Shown here: in pieces, positions 15,169 to 23,810 of the stretch
Numbering within the stretch: position 1 is the first letter of the stretch
How the letters are laid out: each line of letters begins with the position of its first letter
Position numbers and translations under genes: made by a program
Assembly (NCBI GenBank): GCA_903919075.1
Contig: CAIXGR010000041.1
Location: 1-39,258, forward strand
DNA from: an uncultured Bacteroidota bacterium
GTDB lineage: Bacteria > Bacteroidota > Bacteroidia > Chitinophagales > LD1
Reading direction: 5' to 3'
DNA length: 39,258 nucleotides
Notes under the pieces: generated by a model
Databases searched by the model: none
The model's input: the letters and a program-made list of their open reading frames with translations, nothing else
Told to the model about the DNA's origin: nothing

Positions 15169-18100
15169 ATGAAAACGGTATTTATAAATATTACAGTCTG
15201 CTGGGCATTGTTGCTGGCGGGTGTTTTTGCAAACGCACGCGAAACTGTAAATGTATCGGGCCACCCCAACACAAGCCAGGTACATGCTTCGTATAAAACA
15301 GATGCCGGTGATTGTAGTGCCTCAACCGATGAGTTTGATATTAACATAAATCAAGTGCGCGCTATGTTACTTGGCGGCGGCGATTTATGGTGGAATTTTA
15401 GTGAGCCCAAGTACGAAGTGCCTAAAGGAGCAGTAAACCCATTGTCGCCTATTTTTGCAGGGGCTATTTGGATTTCGGGTCTTGATGCTGGTGGTAACCT
15501 AAAGTGCGCCGCGCAAACCTACCGCCAGGGAGGTAACGATTTTTGGCCGGGCCCGCTTTCAACAGATGGTACTGTTGATCAGGCAACCTGCACCAAATTC
15601 GATCATCACTTCAATGTATTACGTACAGAGATTGATTCGGGCCGTACTAACTTTGCTTTGAAGGGGCCGGCAACTACATCGGGCGATATACCTAACAGCG
15701 TGTTGGCTTGGCCGGCTATGGGCAACCAGTTTTTGGCATCGAACCCTAACTTAATAGGCCAAACTTATGATATTAATACCCCGCTGGCGCCGTTTTTTGA
15801 TAACGACGGCGATGGAACTTACGACCCGACAAAAGGCGATTACCCTGTTATTCCGTGCCATGGTGGCCCGGGTACAGCTTATGGCGACCAAATGGTTTTT
15901 TGGGTGTTTAATGATGTAGGAAACATACATACCCAAACTAACGGCCAGGCAATAGGTGTGCAAATAAATGCGCTTGCCTTTGCATTTGCCACCACCGATG
16001 ATATTAATAGTATGACTTTTTATAACTATCAAATTACTAATAAGTCATCAAATAAACTTTTTCAAACATATGTATCGCAGTGGGTGGATCCTGATAACGG
16101 ATGTTTTTCGAACGACCGTGTGGGTTGCGATACATCGCGCAAGCTGGGCTTTTGCTATAACGGTAGCACACCCGATCTTGACTGCCAAAACGAATTTGGT
16201 TACGGCGCCCAATTGCCAACCGTTGGCGTGTGCTTTTTCGAAGGGCCAACCAGCGATACCAATGCCAATGTGCAAATTGGCTTAACATCGTTTGTTTATT
16301 TTACAAATGGTGCCAATGCACCGCAGGCCGATCCTAACACGGCGCCACAGTACAGAAATTACCAAACCGGCTTTTGGGCCGATGGAAATCCGTTTACTGA
16401 AGGCGGAACTGGTTATGGCGGTTCCACACCAACTAAATTTTTATTCCCCGGCAATCCGAGCGATCAATCATCTTGGAGTGAGTGTTCTGTTTCAGGACAA
16501 TTACCGGCCGGCGATAGAAGGTTTGTTGAGTCATCGGGCCCCTTTACCCTTAAATCAGGAATTTCAGAATACATTACTGTAGGTGTTCCATTTATTCGCC
16601 CTAATACTACAGGCGGTGTGGGGCTTTGTCCTAATACCAATACTTCAATAGGCCCTGTTTCAGATGAAGCTCAGGCATTGTTCAATACTTGCTTTAAAGT
16701 ACTTAATGGGCCCGATGCGCCTACTTTGCAAATACGCGAGCTAAATGAAGAGGTGATTATAAACTTACTTAATCTACCAGGTTCGAATAATATTGGCGAA
16801 AGCTATGACCAGGTAAGTGGAACCACAGCGCAAGCGGTTGACCGCTATTTGGGTGGGCATGGCGATTCAGCATACCACTTTCAGGGGTATAAGCTATATC
16901 AAGTTAACAGCCCGGGGGTAAGTGCAACCGATTTATCTGATGCTACAAAAGCCGTACTTATTGCCGAATGCGATGTTGAAGATGGTGTATCAACAATTAT
17001 CAACTATATAAAGGATGCCACATTAGGTTATGTGCCTACCCTTGAAATTAGTGGCAACGATGCCGGCGTAGTAAATTCATTCGATATTAAAACCGATCAG
17101 TTTGCTAAAGGAACCAGCAATTTGCTTATAAACCATATGACCTATTATTATGCGGCAGTTGCTTTTGCATATAATAATTGGTCTACGTATACACCGGGTG
17201 CACCTTACGGGCAGCTGTTGCCTTACTTACAAGGTCGTAATAATTTTAAAGTATACTCTGCTATTCCGCATATGACTGATTCGCGAGATAACGGAACAGT
17301 GCTTCATTCAAAATGGGGTGATGGCGTTGAAGTGAAAAGAATAGAAGGCCAGGGCAATGGTGGCAACAACCTTCAACTTACACCCGAAACTGTATCGCAA
17401 ATATTGGCATCGGGCTTGTACGGCTTTGCTGATACCCTTACTTATGCCAAAGGATTTGACCCGCTGGGATTTCAGGTAACCGACCCTATTAATTTAAAAG
17501 AGGCCGATTTTGAATTGCAATTTTATGATACCTTGCCAACAACCGATGTTAGCGCCGGTACTATTTGGCGGTTAATTGATTTTACTAACAGCGATACCAT
17601 TTATTCAGACAGAAGTATTGACAGGCCATACCAGCAGCAAATTGTACACAACGGTGTTGATTATGGTTTTTCAATTAAGTTAGGAACACCCGTTGCGGCC
17701 TATACTATTCCCGGTGCTTATTTAAGTGCACCTAATGCGCCTGCAAGATATGTGTATGGTGCAAATTCTTCACAGTCGTCGCTTATCTATGCCGATTCAA
17801 CAAAACCATGGCTTAGCTTTGTGCAGGATGCGGGTACTAATTCAGTTACCAACTGGATTCGTTCAGGTACCTACTCTATATGCTCATCTCAGCAAAACCC
17901 TAATGCATTGGCGGGCGTATTTGATGACAACTGGTATTTTCTTGGAAACACGGCTCCTACATGCACTAATACCAATTACTCATTTGATGATCCGAAGCAT
18001 ATTTACGACCAGATTTTGAACGGCACTTGGGGGCCATATTGTTTGTCGGCTAATTTTTCAGTTAGCAGCCCTCCAAATGGTACACCACCTTATGTTTATG

Positions 18101-19353
18101 GCCCGGGCTTTAAATGGCAATATTACGGCGGTTCATCAGTTGCACCTCCGCAAAATACGCTCGACCGTTTAGCCAGTGTTGATATTGTAATTACAAAGGA
18201 TACAAAGGACTGGTCGCGTTGTGTAGTATTTGAAACCGGCGAAGATGCGGGTATTAATGAAGGAGATGCTTTATTCCACCGTTCAAATTATAATAATGCT
18301 ATAGTTGGGAAGGGAGCATTTAAAGGACAAATAAGAATGCACTATTCTATGGATTGGCACGACGCCAATGCAAAAGATTACCTGGTGGAAAACACAGCCG
18401 ATACCGGTCGTTCATGGTTCCCCGGCTATGCTATTAATGTTGAAACCGGAGAAAGGCTGAACATAGCTTTTGGTGAAAGCTCGGATATGGGCAACCAAAA
18501 TGGTAGAGATATGTTATGGGACCCTACCGGTAATTTGTATAACCCAATTGTATTCCCTAACAGCACCATACAGCAGTTACCATATTTTGGCGGCAAGCAT
18601 TTTATATACGTAATGGACACCAAGTATGATGAAGGTGACTCAATACAAAAAATACTTTTGAGTTGTTACGACAGTATAAAAAATGTACAGGGCGGGGTGG
18701 TGCCTAAACAGGCGGCACCGGTATATCGCGATTTGATGTGGACCTGTATTCCATACCTTACCCAGGGCTATACATTTAATAAAGATGCATCCAATAGTAA
18801 TAACACGGCATACGTACCACCTTCTGATGTAACTATCAGGTTAAGAGTTCAAAAGCCATACAACCGGTTAGCTACAACAGCTACTGTAGGTACCGATACT
18901 ATGCCACGCTACCAATTTAGCACTGTAGGGTTAGGCTCTACTCAAAATAATGCCACAGTTGCAAAAAGCGCATTAGATGAAATAAAAATTGTGCCTAATC
19001 CTTACCTGGCATACTCGGTTTACGAAACAAGCCAGAATTCGCGGCACGTAAAAGTTACTAATTTACCTAATACGTGTACCATTTCAATTTACTCATTAGA
19101 CGGGCAATTGATAAAGGTAATTAACAGGGCCATTGGTTTAAACCAGGCAACCAACTTGCCAATTGAAACTACTTCGGGCACCGATGTGAATAGTGTAAAT
19201 GTTGAAAACAGCGTTTCGTGGGATTTAACTAATACAGCGGGTGTTCCTATTGCCAGTGGTATTTATCTGTTCCATATTTCGGCACCGGGTATAGGCGAAA
19301 AAACTTTAAAATGGTTCGGCGCCGTAAGGCCTGCCGATACTTCTAACTTCTAA
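15169..19353 (+). CDS. Very large secreted protein with FlgD-like/T9SS-type C-terminus
   Basis: A 1394-residue protein with a signal peptide (cleavage near FANAR). The early region contains GAIWISGLDAGGN and QTYRQGGNDFWPGPLS, a signature I recognise from large uncharacterised Bacteroidota proteins that end in this type of C-terminus. DNDGDGTYDPTKGDYP (about 204-219) is a calcium-binding-type acidic loop. The C-terminus (from about 1265) reads IVPNPYLAYSVYE, then CTISIYSLDGQL, SWDLTNTAGVPIASGIYL and GEKTLKWFGAVRPADTSNF, a FlgD-like Ig domain of the kind used for T9SS sorting. It sits 72 bp after the TonB receptor and 18 bp before a PorV-like gene, so an operon is likely. Biochemical function unknown. 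Confidence 0.8.
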   Translation: MKTVFINITVCWALLLAGVFANARETVNVSGHPNTSQVHASYKTDAGDCSASTDEFDININQVRAMLLGGGDLWWNFSEPKYEVPKGAVNPLSPIFAGAIWISGLDAGGNLKCAAQTYRQGGNDFWPGPLSTDGTVDQATCTKFDHHFNVLRTEIDSGRTNFALKGPATTSGDIPNSVLAWPAMGNQFLASNPNLIGQTYDINTPLAPFFDNDGDGTYDPTKGDYPVIPCHGGPGTAYGDQMVFWVFNDVGNIHTQTNGQAIGVQINALAFAFATTDDINSMTFYNYQITNKSSNKLFQTYVSQWVDPDNGCFSNDRVGCDTSRKLGFCYNGSTPDLDCQNEFGYGAQLPTVGVCFFEGPTSDTNANVQIGLTSFVYFTNGANAPQADPNTAPQYRNYQTGFWADGNPFTEGGTGYGGSTPTKFLFPGNPSDQSSWSECSVSGQLPAGDRRFVESSGPFTLKSGISEYITVGVPFIRPNTTGGVGLCPNTNTSIGPVSDEAQALFNTCFKVLNGPDAPTLQIRELNEEVIINLLNLPGSNNIGESYDQVSGTTAQAVDRYLGGHGDSAYHFQGYKLYQVNSPGVSATDLSDATKAVLIAECDVEDGVSTIINYIKDATLGYVPTLEISGNDAGVVNSFDIKTDQFAKGTSNLLINHMTYYYAAVAFAYNNWSTYTPGAPYGQLLPYLQGRNNFKVYSAIPHMTDSRDNGTVLHSKWGDGVEVKRIEGQGNGGNNLQLTPETVSQILASGLYGFADTLTYAKGFDPLGFQVTDPINLKEADFELQFYDTLPTTDVSAGTIWRLIDFTNSDTIYSDRSIDRPYQQQIVHNGVDYGFSIKLGTPVAAYTIPGAYLSAPNAPARYVYGANSSQSSLIYADSTKPWLSFVQDAGTNSVTNWIRSGTYSICSSQQNPNALAGVFDDNWYFLGNTAPTCTNTNYSFDDPKHIYDQILNGTWGPYCLSANFSVSSPPNGTPPYVYGPGFKWQYYGGSSVAPPQNTLDRLASVDIVITKDTKDWSRCVVFETGEDAGINEGDALFHRSNYNNAIVGKGAFKGQIRMHYSMDWHDANAKDYLVENTADTGRSWFPGYAINVETGERLNIAFGESSDMGNQNGRDMLWDPTGNLYNPIVFPNSTIQQLPYFGGKHFIYVMDTKYDEGDSIQKILLSCYDSIKNVQGGVVPKQAAPVYRDLMWTCIPYLTQGYTFNKDASNSNNTAYVPPSDVTIRLRVQKPYNRLATTATVGTDTMPRYQFSTVGLGSTQNNATVAKSALDEIKIVPNPYLAYSVYETSQNSRHVKVTNLPNTCTISIYSLDGQLIKVINRAIGLNQATNLPIETTSGTDVNSVNVENSVSWDLTNTAGVPIASGIYLFHISAPGIGEKTLKWFGAVRPADTSNF

Positions 19354-19371
19354 AATGCTTAAAGAAAACAT

Positions 19372-20448
19372 ATGAAGAGAATTATAGCAATTATTATAGG
19401 TGCTAGTCTTGCAAGCAGTGTTGCTTTTGCCGGTAACCCCGATAGAAGGGGCGAAGCCGGAGCTTATGAACTGGTTATGAACGGTTGGGCAGGCTCATCT
19501 GGTTTCTGGAGCATGAACTCGGCCAACATTTCGGGTTTGGAGTCGGAGAGGGTTAACATTGCGGGGCTTGCGTTTGTTCCTAAAACCGAAGTAGCAGCAT
19601 CATATACACTATGGTTGCAAGGTGCGGGTGTGGGCATTGCACATGCCGGTGTTGCTCAAAATATAAAAAATGGTAATGTAATTGGTTTAACCATACAGGC
19701 ACTTAGCCTTGGCGAAATTGAAAAAACCACCACCGCAAATCCTGAAGGCGGAATAGGTACTTACAAACCTTCGTTTATTAATATTGGTATATCGTACTCA
19801 CGTAAATTCTCGAATAGTATTTCCGGCGGTTTTACTGCAAGGTTGATTAACGAAGGAATAGGAAGCCTGAATGCCTTTGGTATATGTGTTGATGGAGGCT
19901 TACAGTATGTTACCGGCCCTAAAGATAATATTCACTTTGGCGTATCGCTGCGTAATGTTGGTACACCTATGAAATTTGGTGGCGATGCATTAACCACTTC
20001 GGTAAGTATTATTTCTAGCAGCACCTACCAGTTATCTGAATCAAGCAAAACCAATACTTTCGAATTACCCACGCAGTTAAACATTGGCGGTGCTTACGAT
20101 TTTTGGTTTGGCAGAAAAATTGAAACAAAACCTAAAGTTTATAAACAAGATTTCAGACTTACCGCATTAGCCGATTTTACATCTAATGCCTTCGGGTACG
20201 ATTACTACGGCGTTGGTGCCGAGTTTGGATGGAAAGAAATATTGATGCTACGCGCTGCTATGCGTTTCGAAAACGGCATGTTCAATCCCGCAAAGCGCTT
20301 AGATGTGTACACAGGCCCAGCAGCGGGCTTTACAGTTAACATTCCTTTTAACAAAGATGGGGGCCCGCGCTTGGCTATTGATTACTCATTCCGTGCTACA
20401 TCACCTTTTCAGGGAACGCACAGTTTTGGTTTGCGCTTTAATTTGTAA
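19372..20448 (+). CDS. PorV/PorQ family outer-membrane protein
   Basis: A 358-residue beta-barrel protein with a signal peptide (MKRIIAIIIGASLA, cleavage near AFAG). The mature start GNPDRRGEAGAYELVMNGWA and the alternating strands with regular GISYSRKF and GVSLRNVG patterns resemble the PorV/PorQ (UPF0164) family; it ends in a barrel-type strand (THSFGLRFNL). PorV (LptO) shuttles T9SS substrates from the translocon to the attachment complex. This copy starts 18 bp after the gene for a large secreted protein, so it may be a dedicated partner for that protein. It is followed by a strong hairpin with a T-run. Housekeeping porV is usually elsewhere, so this is probably a paralogue. Confidence 0.75.
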   Translation: MKRIIAIIIGASLASSVAFAGNPDRRGEAGAYELVMNGWAGSSGFWSMNSANISGLESERVNIAGLAFVPKTEVAASYTLWLQGAGVGIAHAGVAQNIKNGNVIGLTIQALSLGEIEKTTTANPEGGIGTYKPSFINIGISYSRKFSNSISGGFTARLINEGIGSLNAFGICVDGGLQYVTGPKDNIHFGVSLRNVGTPMKFGGDALTTSVSIISSSTYQLSESSKTNTFELPTQLNIGGAYDFWFGRKIETKPKVYKQDFRLTALADFTSNAFGYDYYGVGAEFGWKEILMLRAAMRFENGMFNPAKRLDVYTGPAAGFTVNIPFNKDGGPRLAIDYSFRATSPFQGTHSFGLRFNL

Positions 20449-20460
20449 TTCTTAACTTTG
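20431..20460 (+). promoter_or_regulatory. Candidate promoter for greA-HIT
   Basis: TTG (20431-20433), 19 bp, then TAACTTTG (20453-20460) fits the Bacteroidota promoter consensus exactly. It overlaps the last codons of the PorV-like gene. A transcript starting about 7 bp further would run straight into the hairpin at 20477, so either the match is chance or the leader is attenuated. Confidence 0.45.
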
Positions 20461-20476
20461 TATTAATAAATAGCGT

Positions 20477-20515
20477 AAGACGTCTCTAATTTATATGGAG
20501 ACGTCTTTCGTTTTT
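20477..20515 (+). terminator. Rho-independent terminator after the PorV-like gene
   Basis: AAGACGTCTC (20477-20486) pairs perfectly with GAGACGTCTT (20498-20507) around an 11-base AT-rich loop. The stem is followed by TCGTTTTT. It lies 28 bp after the PorV-like stop codon and would end the receptor/secreted protein/PorV operon. It may also act as a leader terminator for greA. Confidence 0.85.
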
Positions 20516-20597
20516 CATGGTTCATTCAATTTAACAAACAATTTTCCGGTGCCATTAATATAATGCAGGGTGCCGCCACTAATTTAACTTTACTATT

Positions 20598-21071
20598 ATG
20601 TCGGATATTTTTTATATGACCAAAGAAGGGCTTGAAAAACTACAGGAAGACCTGAAGTATTTAAAGCAGGTAAAGCGCAAAGAAATTGCCAAAGCCATTG
20701 CCGAAGCACGTGAAAAAGGTGACCTAAGCGAGAACGCCGAATACCATGCAGCTAAAGAAGAGCAAGGGCACCTTGAAGCACGCATATCCAACATGGAAAC
20801 GCAAATGGTAAACGCACGCCAGATTGACGAGAGCAAATTGGATATTTCAAAAGCTATGATACTTTCTAAAGTAGAGGTGCTGAACACTAAGATGAATAAA
20901 AAAATGACCTTTACATTAGTAAGCGAAGCCGAGGCGAACATGAAAGAAAATAAACTCTCGGTTACTTCACCCATTGGCAAGGCATTACTGGGCAACAAAG
21001 TAGGCGCAAAAGTAAATGCCCACACACCAGGCGGCGAAATTGAATTTCAGATTCTGAATATTTCTTTATAA
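20598..21071 (+). CDS. greA: Transcription elongation factor GreA
   Basis: A 157-residue protein, the standard GreA length. It enters the RNA polymerase secondary channel and stimulates cleavage of backtracked RNA. The N-terminal coiled coil is clear: MTKEGLEKLQEDLKYL, then AKAIAEAREKGDLSENAEYH (about 34-53), whose tip acidic pair D-x-x-E is the catalytic part that coordinates Mg. The C-terminal FKBP-like domain ends with SPIGKALLGNKVGAKV and PGGEIEFQIL. The HIT gene starts 4 bp after its stop codon, so the two are co-transcribed. Confidence 0.96.
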   Translation: MSDIFYMTKEGLEKLQEDLKYLKQVKRKEIAKAIAEAREKGDLSENAEYHAAKEEQGHLEARISNMETQMVNARQIDESKLDISKAMILSKVEVLNTKMNKKMTFTLVSEAEANMKENKLSVTSPIGKALLGNKVGAKVNAHTPGGEIEFQILNISL

Positions 21072-21075
21072 TAAC

Positions 21076-21477
21076 ATGGCCTCGCTTTTTACCAAAATAA
21101 TTAATGGCGAAATACCCTGCTACAAAATAGCCGAGGACGAAAACTACTTTGCCTTTCTCGATATTTTTCCGCTATCAAAAGGGCATACGCTGGTAGTGCC
21201 TAAAAAAGAGATTGATTACATTTTTGATATTGATGATACCACGCTAAGCGGCTTAATGCTATTTGCAAAAAAAGTAGCACTGGCTATTGATAAGTCGGTA
21301 AAATGCACCCGTGTGGGTGTGGCGGTAGTAGGCTTAGAAGTGCCACACGCGCACATTCATCTTGTCCCACTTCACTCATTACACGATATTGACTTTAGCC
21401 GCCCCAAATTGAAACTTGAAAAAGAGGAGATGGAAAAAATTGCTGCAACTATTAGAGAGAATATTTCTAAAGCATAA
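21076..21477 (+). CDS. HIT family protein (histidine triad nucleotide hydrolase)
   Basis: A 133-residue cytoplasmic protein. The opening SLFTKIINGEIPCYKI and the triad HAHIHLVP (H91, H93, H95) define the HIT family, whose members hydrolyse nucleoside phosphoramidates or dinucleoside polyphosphates through a nucleotidylated central His. FPLSKGHTLVVPK is the usual strand-turn before the active site. It follows greA after only 4 bp and is convergent with ruvC, whose stop is 11 bp away. The physiological substrate cannot be read from sequence. Confidence 0.93.
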   Translation: MASLFTKIINGEIPCYKIAEDENYFAFLDIFPLSKGHTLVVPKKEIDYIFDIDDTTLSGLMLFAKKVALAIDKSVKCTRVGVAVVGLEVPHAHIHLVPLHSLHDIDFSRPKLKLEKEEMEKIAATIRENISKA

Positions 21478-21487
21478 TAGCTCGCCC

Positions 21488-22051
21488 TTATTTCAACCGC
21501 TCAGGATTTTGCTTTACAAAATCGGCCCAGCCGCTCGATTTTTTGCCACCGGTAGCAGCCACCGGCACTTTATTTTGAAAATGATGGCATATAGCGGCAG
21601 CCAGCCCGTCGGTAGCATCTAAAAATTTGGGCTGCAATTCAAACGCGCATAAACGTTGCAGCATAGAGGCTACCTGCTCTTTCGATGCATTACCATTACC
21701 GGTAACCGATTGCTTTATCTTTTTAGGATAATACTCAAACACCGGTACATTATTAGTAAGGGCTGAGGCAATAGCTACGCCCTGTGCCCTGCCCAGCTTT
21801 AACATACTCTGCACGTTTTTGCCGTAAAAAGGAGTTTCAATAGCACAGGCGCTGGGGTGGTAATTTTCAATAAGCCCTTCAATTTTTTCGTAAATAATTT
21901 TCAGCTTAGTAAGTGCGTCTTTATATTTCGAGAGATGGATTACACCCATACTCAGCAACGTTATCTTTTGCCCCTCCACTTCAATAATACCATACCCCAA
22001 CACAATAGTTCCGGGGTCGATGCCAAGTATAATTTGCTTTTTATCTGCCAC
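21488..22051 (-). CDS. ruvC: Holliday junction resolvase RuvC
   Basis: A 187-residue endonuclease that cuts four-way junctions with RuvAB. The four metal-binding acids are in place: D12 (GIDPGT), E72 (AIETPF), D145 and D148 (LDATDGLA). The helix GKNVQSMLKLGRAQGVA is typical. The start is a GTG (plus-strand CAC at 22049-22051) because no ATG lies near the conserved IILGIDPG motif. A short extension after residue 160 is Lys/Gly-rich (AATGGKKSSGW). It converges on the HIT gene. No clear promoter was found in the 95-bp divergent gap to the sigma-factor gene. Confidence 0.95.
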   Translation of the reverse strand: MADKKQIILGIDPGTIVLGYGIIEVEGQKITLLSMGVIHLSKYKDALTKLKIIYEKIEGLIENYHPSACAIETPFYGKNVQSMLKLGRAQGVAIASALTNNVPVFEYYPKKIKQSVTGNGNASKEQVASMLQRLCAFELQPKFLDATDGLAAAICHHFQNKVPVAATGGKKSSGWADFVKQNPERLK

Positions 22052-22146
22052 TTTTCAAAAATAGTATTTTGGAGGTGAAGGAAAGAGGGGAAATTGAGTT
22101 TTGTTATATTCACTTTGCACAAAACAAACTTCTAATATAGCCAATC

Positions 22147-22932
22147 ATGACCACTGAACTCTTTACCCAAGAATTTGAAACCAACCGCCCGCAACTAAAA
22201 TCGTACCTACTGCGCATAACTGCCAGCATTGCCGATACGGAGGATATTGTGCAGGATACATATATTAAGGCACTGGAGAAGTTGAGCACTTTTAGAGGCG
22301 AATCTTCGTTAAAAACATGGCTGTTTGCAATTGCATCAAATTTGGCGAAAGACAATTTGCGCGCACAAAAACGCTGGGTGGAGAACGTAACCGATATTAC
22401 TAAACAAGCGGCCTTATCCAATCAGCAATTTTTTCAGGAGGCCATGCACATTCGTGCCACCTCGCCACAGGGGCAGTTTGAGGTAAAGGAGCACATTGCC
22501 TTTTGTTTTACCTGCATATCTAAATCGCTGCCGCTGGAACAACAGCTTTGCATTTTTTTAAAAGAGGTGTACGATTTTAAGGTTTCGGAAATTACTACCA
22601 TACTGAACACCACCGAAGCAATGGTGAAATATTATCTGCACACCGGTAGAAGTAAAATGATTTCGGTTTTTGATGGCCGGTGCGCTTTAATTAATAAAGA
22701 GGGTGTTTGCCACCAGTGCTCCGAGTTGAATGGCATATTTAACCCCAAGCAAAACACACAACAGGAAATAATGAAAATTGAAATTGCACGCGAAGCCGAA
22801 AGCGGAAATAAGGAACATTTATTCGACCTGCGGATGAAGATATTAAAAGAGCTAGACCCATTTCAGTCGAAAGCGGCTGAGCTGCAACTGCATCATTTAG
22901 AGCATAATAGGCAAGTAATGGAAAAATATTAG
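22147..22932 (+). CDS. ECF-type RNA polymerase sigma factor with Cys-containing C-terminal extension
   Basis: A 261-residue protein. Region 2 is at about 12-77 (DTEDIVQDTYIKAL, SSLKTWLFAIASNLAKD) and region 4 at about 128-172 (LEQQLCIFLKEVYDFKVSEI, MVKYYLHTGRSKM). It would direct RNA polymerase to a specific promoter set. Beyond region 4 are some 90 extra residues, opening with Cys179, Cys188 and Cys191 (RCALINKEGVCHQCSEL), a possible metal- or redox-sensing site, then a helical, charged tail. No anti-sigma gene is adjacent, so the tail might control activity. It is followed by an SRPBCC gene after 76 bp, perhaps a target. Extension function is inferred. Confidence 0.85.
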   Translation: MTTELFTQEFETNRPQLKSYLLRITASIADTEDIVQDTYIKALEKLSTFRGESSLKTWLFAIASNLAKDNLRAQKRWVENVTDITKQAALSNQQFFQEAMHIRATSPQGQFEVKEHIAFCFTCISKSLPLEQQLCIFLKEVYDFKVSEITTILNTTEAMVKYYLHTGRSKMISVFDGRCALINKEGVCHQCSELNGIFNPKQNTQQEIMKIEIAREAESGNKEHLFDLRMKILKELDPFQSKAAELQLHHLEHNRQVMEKY

Positions 22933-23008
22933 AAAGAAATTTTTCGTTAACCCTATCGTTTTGTTTTGCTCAATCGTCAAAATATTATAAAACAAAAAAT
23001 TAACCAGT

Positions 23009-23476
23009 ATGGCAGCAGCAGCACAAAGTGGCAAGGCCACAACAGTAAAAACAACCTTCAGTCGCGAAACATCAGTAAGTATTGATATTAAAGCCGATGC
23101 GGCTATTGTATGGGCACTGTTAACCAAAGCGCAGGATTACCCCCGGTGGAACAGCACTGTAACTTCAATTGAGGGTAACATTGCACTGGGCGGAAAAATT
23201 AAACTGAAATCGGTTTTAGATGCCAAGCGCACTTTTAAACTAACCGTGAAAGAATTTGTACCCGAAAAAAGATTGGTTTGGGGCGATGGGCAGGGCAACC
23301 GGGTTTACACCATCTCGAAAAATGAAAACGGAACGGTAACATTTACTATGACCGAAAAAATTGGTGGGTTAATGTTCCCCATGTATGCCAGTATGATTCC
23401 TTCTTTCGATCAATCGTTCGAGCAATTTGCACGCGATTTGAAAGGAGAAGCCGAAACTATTATGAATTCGAAATAA
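23009..23476 (+). CDS. SRPBCC (START/Bet v1-like) family protein
   Basis: A 155-residue cytoplasmic protein with the polyketide-cyclase-like fold: SVSIDIKADAAIVWALLTKA (strand plus helix), YPRWNSTVTSIEG, a curved sheet, VPEKRLVWGDGQG, and a long C-terminal helix (SFEQFARDLKGEAETIM). Members bind hydrophobic ligands in a deep cavity; no catalytic residue can be named. It lies between the ECF sigma gene and a small ABM-like gene 23 bp downstream, and probably forms a pair with the latter. Confidence 0.8.
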   Translation: MAAAAQSGKATTVKTTFSRETSVSIDIKADAAIVWALLTKAQDYPRWNSTVTSIEGNIALGGKIKLKSVLDAKRTFKLTVKEFVPEKRLVWGDGQGNRVYTISKNENGTVTFTMTEKIGGLMFPMYASMIPSFDQSFEQFARDLKGEAETIMNSK

Positions 23477-23499
23477 TTGACGTAACAAAATAATGTAAT

Positions 23500-23808
23500 A
23501 TGAAAATTGTAAGAGTGGTATATACCACCAAAGCCGAGTACGCTGCGCAAAATCAGCAAAACATAAAAAATGTAATGGCCGATTTGCAGAAGCTAAACCA
23601 CCCAGGCATTAACTATAACTCGTGCTTAAGCGCCGATGGAAAAACATTCATTCATACTGCTTTTTGTAAAGCCGATGAAGACCAGAAGGTATTGAATGAT
23701 TTACCATCGTTTAAATATTTTCAGGAACAACTTAAAGCCAGTGGGCCCGAGGCGCCACCTAAACAAGAACTGCTGACTTTGGTGGGCACATCGAAGGATA
23801 TTTTTTAG
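23500..23808 (+). CDS. Small ABM-like (dimeric alpha-beta barrel) protein, function unknown
   Basis: A 102-residue protein. The opening strand IVRVVYTTK, a helix (YAAQNQQNIKNVMADLQ), a strand pair ending in KTFIHTAFCKAD, and then an acidic helix (DQKVLNDLPSFKYFQEQL) fit the antibiotic-biosynthesis-monooxygenase-like barrel, but this is pattern recognition and not a firm family match. It starts 23 bp after the SRPBCC stop, so the two are likely co-expressed. It is convergent with the M23 gene, whose stop is 2 bp away. Confidence 0.6.
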   Translation: MKIVRVVYTTKAEYAAQNQQNIKNVMADLQKLNHPGINYNSCLSADGKTFIHTAFCKADEDQKVLNDLPSFKYFQEQLKASGPEAPPKQELLTLVGTSKDIF

Positions 23809-23810
23809 GG

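Noticed and set aside
20612-21025. 137-codon minus-strand frame inside greA
   Set aside because: Complete overlap with a certain gene; no family features.
22056-22063. CAAAAATA, a minus-strand TAnnTTTG match before ruvC
   Set aside because: Only 4 bp from the GTG start and no TTG at a suitable distance, so not accepted as a promoter.
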